DNA from: Spartobacteria bacterium | GTDB taxonomy: Bacteria; Verrucomicrobiota; Kiritimatiellia; RZYC01 | DNA: 61,804 nucleotides | Direction of reading: 5' to 3' | Assembly (NCBI GenBank): GCA_009930475.1 | Contig: RZYC01000016.1 | Location: 1-61,804, forward strand | Shown here: positions 33,894-42,505 of the stretch, piece after piece | Position numbering within the stretch: position 1 is the first letter of the stretch | Layout of the letters: each line of letters begins with the position of its first letter | Notes under the pieces: generated by a model | The model's database searches: none | Seen by the model: the letters and a program-made list of their open reading frames with translations, nothing else | Told to the model about the DNA's origin: nothing | Program-made: the position numbers and the translations under genes

Positions 33894-35267
33894 TTATTCC
33901 TGTTCAGACGGAGTGGCTGAGTCCAGCTTGCGCCGCAGTTTGATGAAGTCCGTTTCGATCTGTTTATCCAGCGTTTTTATTCTGCGGCGCTGCAAGGGGC
34001 CGCAGGGAAGATGGCGTACGGACTTAACGGTTATCGTGCTGGCAATCTGAGGCCGAAGAAGATGCCAGCGAGCCCGTAAATCCGCTCTGTTTTTTAGCAT
34101 CAGTTCTGAGCGGTAAGCAGACTCAAAGAAACGATTCAGGTGGGTCGAATTCGCCGTCAGGTCTTTCTCTTTCATGCGCGAAATCACATAAAACAGCAGT
34201 GCCATACAGCCAGAAAGTGCCGCACCAACCAACAGCCCTGTGATAAACAAACCCATTTCGGGCTTTTCCCAGTACAATATTCCACTGCCGATGATACATG
34301 CCGCAAACAGGGCGGTACATCCCCATTGTTTTAGCTTCAGCACTCGGAAATAGGAGCCAATGCCTTCGACGACTCGCCCCATCATCGATAGCTGTGACGC
34401 TTCATTGATGAGATCATTAACCAGATTGTCAACGCGACGAACGGGAGTCCGCCTGATTTCAGCAATGACTTCCTCTCTGGACTGATCAAAATCCGCAAGG
34501 GGAATGCTCTGCCGCGCGTCAGCAAAGGCGGGAATATATGTATTGTAGATATGCGGGATATCTTTTGTATTCATGGTCTTGGACAGATTCCAGCACAGTG
34601 CGCCGTAGGTTCTGGCAAAATCGCGAATCGTGCAGAATAAGTCAACTTTGTTGACGATGATAAGCAGTTTATGCTCCAGCCCTGATAACTGAGAATTGAA
34701 AATTTCTACGGTTTCCCCGGTGGTGCCCGGTTTATGCGGATCAAAGAAGAAAAGAATCAGATCCGCCATCTCGGCCATTTCACGTACGGCCTCAGAAAAA
34801 TCATAGCCTCGCCCTTTACCTGAGGGCGACGCGTCATCGATCATTCCCGGGCTGTCGATGAGACTCATAGACCGCAATAGTTGGCCGGGATGGGTTTTAA
34901 GCTTCAGTTTTGCCAAAAAAGTCGGCCCGAGTTTTTCAAGTCGACCAAAAGGCAGTTCCGGATGATGTACCACAGCATGGCCGTCCATTTCATCCTGCTG
35001 CTTTCCATAGGAAATGATGGTGAAGCCGTCATCCGTTGGTGCCAGGCCGGTTTTCTGGCGCTCCGCCCCGATAAGATAATTAATAAAGGAGGATTTTCCG
35101 GACGAATGATTGCCTAGAAACAGCACCATGGGATCGCCCGGGACACTTTTAGGCTGCCTCGATAATTGGAATGTCAATTTCTCTGCTAAAGGCTGAAGTG
35201 CCTCGTCATAGAACCGCTGCACATCGTTTTCATGCTTATCCAAAGATCCATTTACACCTGTTGCCAT
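33894..35267 (-). CDS. Dynamin-superfamily GTPase, EHD/sarcalumenin-like
   Basis: 457 residues from the ATG at 35267; AAGGGG six bases upstream decides this start over the TTG at 35300. Near residues 45-60 the sequence P-M-V-L-F-L-G-N-H-S-S-G-K-S-S-F-I-N closely follows the P-loop region of eukaryotic EHD ATPases and sarcalumenin. The G3 motif is D-S-P-G-M and the G4 motif is N-K-V-D. A helical stretch follows, and near residues 325-370 there are two adjacent membrane helices, so the protein is probably anchored at the inner membrane. The basic C-terminal part is helical. Likely role: nucleotide-driven membrane remodelling. No second dynamin partner gene is next to it. It is divergent from the NYN-domain gene. 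Confidence 0.8.
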   Translation of the reverse strand: MATGVNGSLDKHENDVQRFYDEALQPLAEKLTFQLSRQPKSVPGDPMVLFLGNHSSGKSSFINYLIGAERQKTGLAPTDDGFTIISYGKQQDEMDGHAVVHHPELPFGRLEKLGPTFLAKLKLKTHPGQLLRSMSLIDSPGMIDDASPSGKGRGYDFSEAVREMAEMADLILFFFDPHKPGTTGETVEIFNSQLSGLEHKLLIIVNKVDLFCTIRDFARTYGALCWNLSKTMNTKDIPHIYNTYIPAFADARQSIPLADFDQSREEVIAEIRRTPVRRVDNLVNDLINEASQLSMMGRVVEGIGSYFRVLKLKQWGCTALFAACIIGSGILYWEKPEMGLFITGLLVGAALSGCMALLFYVISRMKEKDLTANSTHLNRFFESAYRSELMLKNRADLRARWHLLRPQIASTITVKSVRHLPCGPLQRRRIKTLDKQIETDFIKLRRKLDSATPSEQE

Positions 35268-35453
35268 AATCGACCCCTTATTCATAAGATCAAAAACCAA
35301 TATCTACATATATTTCAGGCCGTCAACAAGGCCATAAGTTCACCAATAGTCGTGGTAGTGATTATGTTCACGCCGGTGGCAAGTCATTGACGAAGGCTCT
35401 CGTATCGGTTACCGTAGCTTTAACTTAAATTTGTCGGGAAAAGGAGCACGATC

Positions 35454-36263
35454 ATGTCTCAGCACACAGAAACAAAAAATATGGCCCTGTATTGTGATTT
35501 TGAGAATGTCGCATTGGGGGTACGTGAAATCAGTAACGATCCATTCAATATAAACAAGGTTTTGGAGCGGCTGCTGGTGAAGGGCAGCATTGTTGTGAAA
35601 AAGGCGTACTGTGACTGGAATCGGTACAAAGAATTTAAGACGGGCATGCATGAGGCGGCATTTGAACTGATTGAAATTCCGCATGTGCGCATGTCTGGAA
35701 AGAATTCTGCCGATATTCGTATGGTGGTGGATGCGCTGGATTTGTGTTACACAAAGGAGCATGTGGATACCTTTGTTATCATCAGCGGCGATTCCGATTT
35801 TTCACCGCTCGTAAGCAAGCTTCGAGAAAACAACAAGACCGTGATTGGCGTAGGCGTAAAGAACTCGACGTCGGATTTACTTACCACCAACTGCGATGAA
35901 TTCATTTTTTACGATGATCTGGTGCGTGGCAAACCGCAGCGCAAAAAAGCACCGATGCGCCAGAAGACTGCGATCGATAAGGCCGTCAAGCCCACACCTG
36001 ACGACGATAAAAAGCTGGAAGGACTGGAGCTGGTGCTTGAAACCTACGAAGCCCTGGTGGAGGAACGCGGTGAAGGGGAGAAATGCTGGGGCTCCATGAT
36101 TAAACAGACACTGAAGCGGCGCAATCCGGGATTCAGCGAATCCTATTATGGGTTCCGTTCTTTCAGCGAAGTGCTGGAAGAAGCGCAACGGCGTGAAATG
36201 CTTTCGCTGGAACGCGATGAAAAATCCGGCGGATATATTGTCAGTGACTGGAGCACGCTCTGA
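35454..36263 (+). CDS. NYN-domain (PIN-like) protein with C-terminal OST-HTH/LOTUS domain
   Basis: 269 residues. Residues about 8-160 form an NYN/LabA-type PIN-like nuclease domain: Y-C-D-F-E-N-V at the N-terminus, K-N-S-A-D-I-R-M-V-V-D-A and I-S-G-D-S-D-F-S-P-L, which supply the conserved acidic metal-binding residues. A basic linker (about 160-190) leads to a winged-helix OST-HTH/LOTUS domain ending near residue 265 (W-G-S-M-I-K-Q-T-L-K-R-R-N-P-G-F-S-E-S-Y-Y-G). The pair of domains predicts an RNA-binding endonuclease or RNA-regulatory protein. GGAG lies before the ATG. It is divergent from the GTPase gene and has no obvious toxin-antitoxin partner. Confidence 0.88.
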   Translation: MSQHTETKNMALYCDFENVALGVREISNDPFNINKVLERLLVKGSIVVKKAYCDWNRYKEFKTGMHEAAFELIEIPHVRMSGKNSADIRMVVDALDLCYTKEHVDTFVIISGDSDFSPLVSKLRENNKTVIGVGVKNSTSDLLTTNCDEFIFYDDLVRGKPQRKKAPMRQKTAIDKAVKPTPDDDKKLEGLELVLETYEALVEERGEGEKCWGSMIKQTLKRRNPGFSESYYGFRSFSEVLEEAQRREMLSLERDEKSGGYIVSDWSTL

Positions 36264-36273
36264 GGAATACGCG

Positions 36274-39200
36274 TTATTTCGATGAGATACGATAAATCAT
36301 GACGTAGAGCACCGGGATAAAGACCAGCGTCAAAATCGTGGCAAACATCAGTCCGCCCATTATGGTAACGGACATGGCTCCGAAAAGGGTGTCATTGATT
36401 AGTGGAATCATGCCGAACGTGGTGGTGCAGGCCGTAATCATCACGGGGCGAACGCGTGTAACGGAGGCATCAATCACCGCAGTCCAGGGCGGCGTGCCTT
36501 TTGCAATCCATTCGTCGATTTCCCCAATGAGAATCACGGCGTTACGAATCATCATACCGATTAAACTAAGCATGCCCAGCATCGCCATGAAGCCCATCCC
36601 CTTGCCGGAAAGCAGCATGGCGACGGTGATTCCGACAATGGACAGCGGCAGTGTCAGCAGAATGATGATGGGTTGTTTGATGCCGTTGAAAAGAAGCACC
36701 ACGGCAATAAACATGATGCTCAACGCTAGAGGCAGCTGTTGGGCGACACTGTTGTTTGATTCGTCAGAAAAGTCCTTTTGTCCGCCCCACGCCAGCGTAT
36801 ATCCCGTCGGCAGTTTCATCGATTCAATCAGTGGAGAGAGTTCGTTCTGCAGGGCGGCAATGGTGACTCCGTCGACCGGGTTGCACTGAACGGTAATGGT
36901 ACAAATCCGATCATAACGCCAGATGGTGCTTTCACGCAGTTGAACCGGGCGATCATTGAGCACAGAGGCCGCCGGAACGGATTGATCATTTTGTCCCCAG
37001 ACCGGTTGATTGGCCAGATCCAGCGGCTGTTCCCATTCGTCGGCCGGCGCACGCACTAAAATAGGTATAAGCTGGTCGGATTCCCGATAGGTTCCGATAG
37101 GTAACCCGTGCGTGATGCGAAGCAGTGACTGTGAAAGAGCGGGCAGGTTGACGCCACGGGAAAGGGCGGCCGTCTGATCGTATTCGGGTTCTAGAACAGG
37201 GATCCGATTCCGCCAGTTCTGGCGAACCGAACGGGTATGGGAATTTGCCGCCAGAATCTTCATGGCTTTATCCGCGATGGTGCGCAGTACGACAGGATCT
37301 TCACCCGAAAAGCGCGCTTCGACGCCATAATCCGGTGCCCCCGATAAACTAAAATCGGTGACCAGTGGATCGGCCTCGGGGAAGTGGTCGCTCAAATAGG
37401 TGCGTACCTTCTTTTGTGTAGCGTCCACGTCGGCTTTGCTGCGGGTTTGAATGATCATGGAACCGTAACAGGTATGCTGCGGTTCCGGAGTAAACGTCAG
37501 TAAAAAACGCAGGGGGCCGCTGCCGACCGTGGTGGTAACATGGGTGATTTCCGGCCAGGTCAGTAAGTCTTTTTCGATTTGTTGCAGGTCTGCGGATGTG
37601 CGTTCCATACGTGTTCCTTCGGGCAGCCAGTAATTGACAAAAAACTGATCGCGCGAATCGTCGGGCATAAAGGTGTAGGGAATAAACGTAAATCCCCAGA
37701 CCGCCGCCGCCAGCAGGATCACGAGGAGGACGGTTGTTAACCAGCAATGGCGCATGGCGCTGGCCAACACATTTTTGTATGCGGTATAAAAACGCGTTCC
37801 ATAGGGATCGGCACGTTCTTTGCCGGGTTTAAGCAGTTTGCCGCTGAGCACCGGAACCACGGTCATCGCCTGCACCCAGCTGATTCCTAACGCAATGGCC
37901 ACAACCTGAAACAGGGTTTTGCAATATTCTCCCGTACTGCTCTGTGCCATATCAATGGGTAAAAACGAGGCGATGGCAATGACGGTGGCAATCAGCTGGG
38001 GCCAACCGGTGGCTCGGGCCGCATGGATACAGGCGTCGTCGGTTGTCAATTGGGGATCGCGCAGACGAACCATCACGTTGTCTGTTACCACCACCGAATC
38101 ATCCACCAGCATGCCCAAAACGATAATAAGAGAAGAGATGGATACCAGCTGCAGGTCAATTCCGAACCAGGACATAAGAATAAATGTGCCGCAAATATTG
38201 ACCAGTAGACCGTTGGTAATCACCATAGCACTGCGCCAGCCCAGCGATAAAAGCAGAACCACCAGTACGATCAGAATGGCTTCGGCCAGTGCCAGAATAA
38301 ATTCATTGATCGATTCCCTGACCCCGTCCGCCTGGAAATTTACAATATTGATATCCAGTCCGTCGGGAAGCTCCGTGGTCAGTTCCGCGAGTTTCGCCTT
38401 TACGGCTCTACCTAAATTAATGGTGTTGCCTCCGGCGACAGTCGATATTCCGATTCCAAGCGCCGGTTTCCCATCAAAGCGGAAGAGGGTGTCTGCCGGG
38501 GTTTTGTAATCGCGGAAAACGGTGGCAATATCGCCCAGTTTGATCAGGTGATTATCCCGCGTGGGAATAACCAGATTTTTAATGGAGTTCAGCGATGTGA
38601 AATTGGCGGCGGGGTGTAATCGTATAAGGCTGTCGGAGGCATTCAGTGAACCAAAATAGGCGACATTATTCTGGTTGTTAAGCGTGTTCACCAGTACTTC
38701 GGGATCGACACTCAGGTTCGCCATGCGCTCGCGGGAAAGCTCCACAACGATATTTTGTTCCTGAACAGCAAACAGCTCAACCTGCGCGACGTTGTCGCAT
38801 AATTTCAGGCGTTTCTGCATATACTCTGCCGCAACCCGCAGTTCGTCATAGCTGAAGCCATCACCTGTAAGTGCGAGAAATACGCCGTAGGTGTCACCAA
38901 AATGGTCAATGACCTCAGGGGTCTGAGCACCGTCTGGAAGATCTGCTTCTGCATTTTCCATGCGTTCGCGCAGCTCATCCCATATCTGCGGCATGGCTTC
39001 AGGCGGAAAGGAGTCCTGAATATCCACATAAACGACCGATACATCTGGCGAAGAGTAGGAGCGCACATGCTTTAAACTGGCCAATTTCTGTGCATATTTT
39101 TCAATAACCTCTGTTACCTGCATATCCACTTCTTCAGCCGATGCACCTGGGTATTCCGTGATGACCACAGCGGTTTGAATGGTGAATTCCGGATTTTTTA

Positions 39201-39303
39201 GTTTGCCCAGCCGGGAATAAGAAACCATGCCGCCGATGAGCAGCAGGCAGGAGAAGATCAATACGGTGTGTTTGTTTTTAACAGCCCATTCAGTGAGATT
39301 CAT
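36274..39303 (-). CDS. RND-family efflux transporter
   Basis: 1009 residues, normal for the HAE1/AcrB-like RND family. An N-terminal membrane helix is followed by the porter loop. A block of membrane helices near 330-530 contains G-M-L-V-D-D-S-V-V-V-T-D-N-V with the acidic proton-relay residues. A second porter loop and a second helix block (about 840-1005) complete the fold. It should export drugs or other amphiphiles using the proton gradient, as a trimer in the inner membrane. It lies 11 bases downstream of its periplasmic adaptor. No outer-membrane channel gene is next to it, so it must share one encoded elsewhere. AAGGA precedes the ATG. Confidence 0.93.
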   Translation of the reverse strand: MNLTEWAVKNKHTVLIFSCLLLIGGMVSYSRLGKLKNPEFTIQTAVVITEYPGASAEEVDMQVTEVIEKYAQKLASLKHVRSYSSPDVSVVYVDIQDSFPPEAMPQIWDELRERMENAEADLPDGAQTPEVIDHFGDTYGVFLALTGDGFSYDELRVAAEYMQKRLKLCDNVAQVELFAVQEQNIVVELSRERMANLSVDPEVLVNTLNNQNNVAYFGSLNASDSLIRLHPAANFTSLNSIKNLVIPTRDNHLIKLGDIATVFRDYKTPADTLFRFDGKPALGIGISTVAGGNTINLGRAVKAKLAELTTELPDGLDINIVNFQADGVRESINEFILALAEAILIVLVVLLLSLGWRSAMVITNGLLVNICGTFILMSWFGIDLQLVSISSLIIVLGMLVDDSVVVTDNVMVRLRDPQLTTDDACIHAARATGWPQLIATVIAIASFLPIDMAQSSTGEYCKTLFQVVAIALGISWVQAMTVVPVLSGKLLKPGKERADPYGTRFYTAYKNVLASAMRHCWLTTVLLVILLAAAVWGFTFIPYTFMPDDSRDQFFVNYWLPEGTRMERTSADLQQIEKDLLTWPEITHVTTTVGSGPLRFLLTFTPEPQHTCYGSMIIQTRSKADVDATQKKVRTYLSDHFPEADPLVTDFSLSGAPDYGVEARFSGEDPVVLRTIADKAMKILAANSHTRSVRQNWRNRIPVLEPEYDQTAALSRGVNLPALSQSLLRITHGLPIGTYRESDQLIPILVRAPADEWEQPLDLANQPVWGQNDQSVPAASVLNDRPVQLRESTIWRYDRICTITVQCNPVDGVTIAALQNELSPLIESMKLPTGYTLAWGGQKDFSDESNNSVAQQLPLALSIMFIAVVLLFNGIKQPIIILLTLPLSIVGITVAMLLSGKGMGFMAMLGMLSLIGMMIRNAVILIGEIDEWIAKGTPPWTAVIDASVTRVRPVMITACTTTFGMIPLINDTLFGAMSVTIMGGLMFATILTLVFIPVLYVMIYRISSK

Positions 39304-39314
39304 ACCGTATATCC

Positions 39315-40397
39315 TTAGTTACTGAGTTGCTGCACTACGGGAGTTACCGCCAGTCCCTCGGTAAGATGGTGGATTCCTGCGATGACCACCACGTCGCCCT
39401 TGCGTAACCCTTGCGTTACGATAACCCCATTTTCCACGCTGGTGCCCAATTGAATTTTTCGTTTATAAACCGTGCTGTTGCCCTTGTCCACCAACCAGAT
39501 AAAACTCGAGCCGCTCGGATCGGAATCAATGGCGCTGCCGGGTAGAATAAAGGATTTTTCAGGGAGATGACGTAGCACATCAATATTTAGTAGAGCCGTC
39601 ATACCCGGAAGATAATCCGTTTTATCTGATGCTTGTGTACGCGCCCGAACCGGAAAAGTCAGGGTTGGAGATACGGCAATCTTTCCCACGGCGATGATCT
39701 CAGCTGGAACAGACTGGGTCGAAAGACATGGCACAACAACATGTGCCGACGCAATGTCTGCTGCCTTTCCGACAAGCGATGGCGGAAGTGACGCAGTAAT
39801 TTCAATCTTTTCATTTGCCATCACAAAAATGGGTTGGCCGGCTGCCACCACTTCCGATGCGCTGACGACGCGTTCTGCAATGGTTCCGTCGAAGGGCGCC
39901 CGCAGTGTCGTATAGGAAAGCTGCCGGCTTGCTTCGTCCACTTGCTTGGACAATTGGATCACTTTCTGATGAGCCACCTGTTTATCAGCCGTGATACTAT
40001 CCACCTGACTGGCATCCACGAACTGTTTTTCAGCCAGCTTCATAATGCGACCGTAAGAGGCATCCACGTCAACCTGATTGGCTTTGGCCTGTTCCAATCC
40101 GGCCCGTGCCTGATCCTCGGCATTCTTGTAATCGTGACTATCCAGTTGAGCCAGTATATCTCCTTCTTTTACCTGGTCGCCCGTATCAGCAAAAAGCTGT
40201 GCGATTTTCCCGCCCACCTGAAAAGCCTGCTTAGATGCCGATGGAGCAGTCAGCAGCGCAGGCAGCTGCCACGTAATCGTCGGGGAAGCTGGTGCCGCAA
40301 CCCACGTTTTTACACGAGGAGTCGCCGCGTACAACGAACCGCCCGTGCCCATTAATACGATGAACCACGCAATCCACCGAAACAATAACCTGTGCAT
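39315..40397 (-). CDS. RND periplasmic adaptor (membrane fusion protein)
   Basis: 360 residues. A signal peptide or anchor at the N-terminus is followed by a split lipoyl domain (G-G-K-I-A-Q-L-F-A-D-T-G-D-Q-V-K-E-G-D-I-L-A-Q-L-D around residue 65), an alpha-helical hairpin (about 95-155), the second lipoyl half (L-R-A-P-F-D-G-T-I-A), and beta-barrel and membrane-proximal domains (G-M-T-A-L-L-N-I-D). It bridges the RND pump encoded 11 bases downstream to an outer-membrane channel. GGAG lies eight bases before the ATG. The promoter should be in 40398-40548, which also has an inverted repeat that could bind a regulator. Confidence 0.92.
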   Translation of the reverse strand: MHRLLFRWIAWFIVLMGTGGSLYAATPRVKTWVAAPASPTITWQLPALLTAPSASKQAFQVGGKIAQLFADTGDQVKEGDILAQLDSHDYKNAEDQARAGLEQAKANQVDVDASYGRIMKLAEKQFVDASQVDSITADKQVAHQKVIQLSKQVDEASRQLSYTTLRAPFDGTIAERVVSASEVVAAGQPIFVMANEKIEITASLPPSLVGKAADIASAHVVVPCLSTQSVPAEIIAVGKIAVSPTLTFPVRARTQASDKTDYLPGMTALLNIDVLRHLPEKSFILPGSAIDSDPSGSSFIWLVDKGNSTVYKRKIQLGTSVENGVIVTQGLRKGDVVVIAGIHHLTEGLAVTPVVQQLSN

Positions 40398-40485
40398 ACC
40401 GTCTTCTCCTAGCTGAAATTAACGAACGGGAGCTAGGCTATAGTGGTAGAACGCCGTCGTCAACGGTACAAATTTTAATACGTAT

Positions 40486-40521
40486 ATATGCAACCTATAT
40501 TGGTAGATATATGTTGCATAT
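40486..40521. promoter_or_regulatory. Inverted repeat between the RND operon and the transposase
   Basis: ATATGCAAC (40486-40494) and GTTGCATAT (40513-40521) form a perfect nine-base inverted repeat with an 18-base A/T-rich centre. It lies 89 bases upstream of the adaptor gene and 28 upstream of the transposase ATG. It may be an operator for the RND operon or a structural end recognised by the transposase. Confidence 0.45.
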
Positions 40522-40548
40522 TTTTCGTGGTTGTGTTTTTATCCACCT

Positions 40549-41562
40549 ATGAAACAAAAACGAATTAAACGAGATCACCTTGCCTACTATCATTGCATGT
40601 CGCGGATTGTGGGGCGTGAAATGTTGCTGGGTGTGCGAGAAAAGGAGCACATGCGTCGACTGATCCATCGGGTGGAAGGGTTTACCGGCGTGCATGTTCT
40701 GACATATGCGGTGATGACAAATCACATTCATTTGTTATTGGAGGAGCCAGAGCGCGATGGGATACAGAAGATTACGAATGAGGAACTGATGCGGCGGCTG
40801 GCTTGTTTGTACACAGAAGAGGAAGTGGATGAAATTCGGGTACGCTGGGCGGAATGGGAAATGACGGGCCTGGTAGACATGCTGCGGGAGGATAAACAGC
40901 GTTATTTAATTCGAATGCATGATATTAGCGAATTTATGAAGCAGGTGAAACAGCGGTTTTCCTGCTGGTATAACCGGAATAACGGGCGATACGGAACGTT
41001 GTGGGATCATCGCTTTAAGAGTGTGCTGGTGGAAGACGGTTTGGCATTGCGCACGATGGCGGCGTATATTGAAATGAATCCGGTGCGGGCAGGCATGGTG
41101 GCGGATCCAAAGGAGTATCGTTTTTGTGGACTGGGCGAGGCCATGGGCGGATCAGGATCTGCGCAAAAAGGAATTATGACACTGGCTTCCGGCGTAGCGC
41201 AGCTGGATGATGCGGTGCGGGCCAAGGAACAGCTGGACGTGTGGGATGAGGCTTCCAATGTATACTGGGAGCGGATTCTGATGTACGAGGAAGTATGCAG
41301 GAATCCCGGATTTGCGATGCTGGATCGGGATATGATTCCGGATAAGTTACGGAAACGAATGAAGATATCGACGTTTGAGCGTCTACAGTGTCGGAGCCGG
41401 TATTTTTGCGATGGTCATGTGCTTGGTTCGAAGGACTTTGTGGAGGCCTTTTTTACGCAGAATACGGATTATTTTGGGGAAAATCGCAAGACGGGTGCAC
41501 GCAGGATGCGCGGCGGCTGGGGCGAGATGTATACAATCCGTGATTTGGGTCGATGGTGCTGA
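40549..41562 (+). CDS. REP-associated tyrosine transposase (Y1, IS200-like)
   Basis: 337 residues from the ATG at 40549; an in-frame TTG at 40531 is less likely. The N-terminal domain has the pattern of Y1 HUH transposases: Y-Y-H-C-M-S-R-I-V, then the metal-binding Y-A-V-M-T-N-H-I-H-L-L-L, then a helix with F-M-K-Q-V-K-Q-R-F-S-C-W-Y-N-R that should carry the nucleophile Tyr, and G-T-L-W-D-H-R-F-K-S-V. These are RAYT-type features (single-stranded DNA recognition of REP hairpins). It is longer than typical RAYTs, with a C-terminal extension of about 120 residues. No IS200-style flanking ends were seen, consistent with a domesticated, single-copy RAYT. REP-like repeats occur elsewhere in the window. 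Confidence 0.87.
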   Translation: MKQKRIKRDHLAYYHCMSRIVGREMLLGVREKEHMRRLIHRVEGFTGVHVLTYAVMTNHIHLLLEEPERDGIQKITNEELMRRLACLYTEEEVDEIRVRWAEWEMTGLVDMLREDKQRYLIRMHDISEFMKQVKQRFSCWYNRNNGRYGTLWDHRFKSVLVEDGLALRTMAAYIEMNPVRAGMVADPKEYRFCGLGEAMGGSGSAQKGIMTLASGVAQLDDAVRAKEQLDVWDEASNVYWERILMYEEVCRNPGFAMLDRDMIPDKLRKRMKISTFERLQCRSRYFCDGHVLGSKDFVEAFFTQNTDYFGENRKTGARRMRGGWGEMYTIRDLGRWC

Positions 41563-41566
41563 CTGG

Positions 41567-41584
41567 TCTGCATTTTCTTGCAGA
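41567..41584. repeat. Short hairpin after the transposase gene
   Basis: TCTGCA and TGCAGA form a six-base stem with a T-rich loop just after the transposase stop, followed by A residues. It is in the 28-base space between convergent genes. It may be a weak terminator or part of the element's right end. Confidence 0.35.
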
Positions 41585-41590
41585 AAAAAG

Positions 41591-42049
41591 TTACGGGCGT
41601 CGTAGCATGCGGATGAATTCGGTGCCCGTGACGATGAGGGTTATGACAAATAACAGGGTATTTTCCGCAATTTTTAGCATGCTCACCTCTTGATCTGCCG
41701 CACGGCCAAAACAGCCGCAGCTGATGTTAAGTCCCCGGTAGAGACTAATGGCCACTGCTGCAGTAAAGACGAATAGCATCCCGGCAATGAGCAATCCGGA
41801 TGCGGGTCGCCAGTGAGGTACAAATAAAAAGGCCAATGCGCATACCAGTTCGATCCACGGCAGGTAAATGGCCATGAGACTGATCGACCATGCCGGTGCC
41901 AGGTGATATTGATAAATGGCTTTGGCAAACGTGGCCGGATCTATGATCTTTGGTACGGCGGCAAAGATGAATACCGTTGCAATAATCAGTGGAAAGAGGA
42001 CGCGAATGAGCAGCGACATGCTTTTACTCGTGGTACGATCAGTTCCCAT
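41591..42049 (-). CDS. MauE/DoxX-like membrane protein
   Basis: 152 residues from the ATG at 42049, chosen because GGAGGAG lies directly upstream; it overlaps the end of the rhodanese gene by 11 bases. Four membrane helices are visible: F-P-L-I-I-A-T-V-F-I-F-A-A-V-P-K near 15-35, Y-L-P-W-I-E-L-V-C-A-L-A-F near 55-75, L-L-I-A-G-M-L-F-V-F-T near 80-105 and a C-terminal one. The motif N-I-S-C-G-C-F-G is the conserved Cys pair of MauE, a protein needed for disulfide formation in methylamine dehydrogenase maturation. No mau genes are nearby, so it is better called a MauE-type thiol-redox membrane protein. Confidence 0.8.
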   Translation of the reverse strand: MGTDRTTSKSMSLLIRVLFPLIIATVFIFAAVPKIIDPATFAKAIYQYHLAPAWSISLMAIYLPWIELVCALAFLFVPHWRPASGLLIAGMLFVFTAAVAISLYRGLNISCGCFGRAADQEVSMLKIAENTLLFVITLIVTGTEFIRMLRRP

Positions 42050-42500
42050 GCCACTCCTCCCATCCGCCGGCGTATAGGACGGCCTGAGACAAGCCATTCT
42101 GTCGCAGTTTTAAAATAAGATGCAGGGAATCATCACAGTCGGCGCCACTGCAATAGACGATAATGGGTGTGACGGGATCGAGAACCGCCCGAATATCGGA
42201 TTGATTTTCATAGTCCTCAAGCGGAACGGACAAGGCACTGTCAATGTGGCCTGCGTCGTAGGCCTCAGCAGGGCGGGCATCAAGCAGAAAGGAATCCATG
42301 GCATGCTGTGCCACAAACGCTTTATCCACAATGGCGATCCGATGTTTCAGTGCCAGTGTTTCCACTCGGTGATCCCAGTCTTCAAACCAGGAAATGCGCC
42401 ACGGCAGAAACAGATTGGATAACGTGGCAGCGGCAATGCTGATACAGCACAGCCGTGCCATTGTAAACAATGTGTGGCGACATAACGTCCCAATACGCAT
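42039..42500 (-). CDS. Membrane-anchored rhodanese-like protein
   Basis: 153 residues. A hydrophobic N-terminal segment (about residues 14-34) probably anchors it or acts as a signal. The rhodanese-like domain follows: F-L-L-D-A-R-P-A-E-A-Y-D-A-G-H-I-D-S-A-L-S-V-P and an active-site loop Y-C-S-G-A-D-C-D-D-S with the catalytic Cys. The C-terminal V-L-Y-A-G-G-W-E-E-W is typical. It should move sulfane sulfur or bind thiols at the periplasmic side of the membrane. It begins five bases after the DUF1573 gene's stop and overlaps the MauE-like gene. Confidence 0.87.
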   Translation of the reverse strand: MRIGTLCRHTLFTMARLCCISIAAATLSNLFLPWRISWFEDWDHRVETLALKHRIAIVDKAFVAQHAMDSFLLDARPAEAYDAGHIDSALSVPLEDYENQSDIRAVLDPVTPIIVYCSGADCDDSLHLILKLRQNGLSQAVLYAGGWEEWHGN

Positions 42501-42505
42501 AGATG

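Noticed and set aside
40531-41562. Full IS200/IS605 insertion sequence
   Set aside because: No tnpB gene and no clear left or right end pair was seen. A single RAYT-type gene explains the data better.
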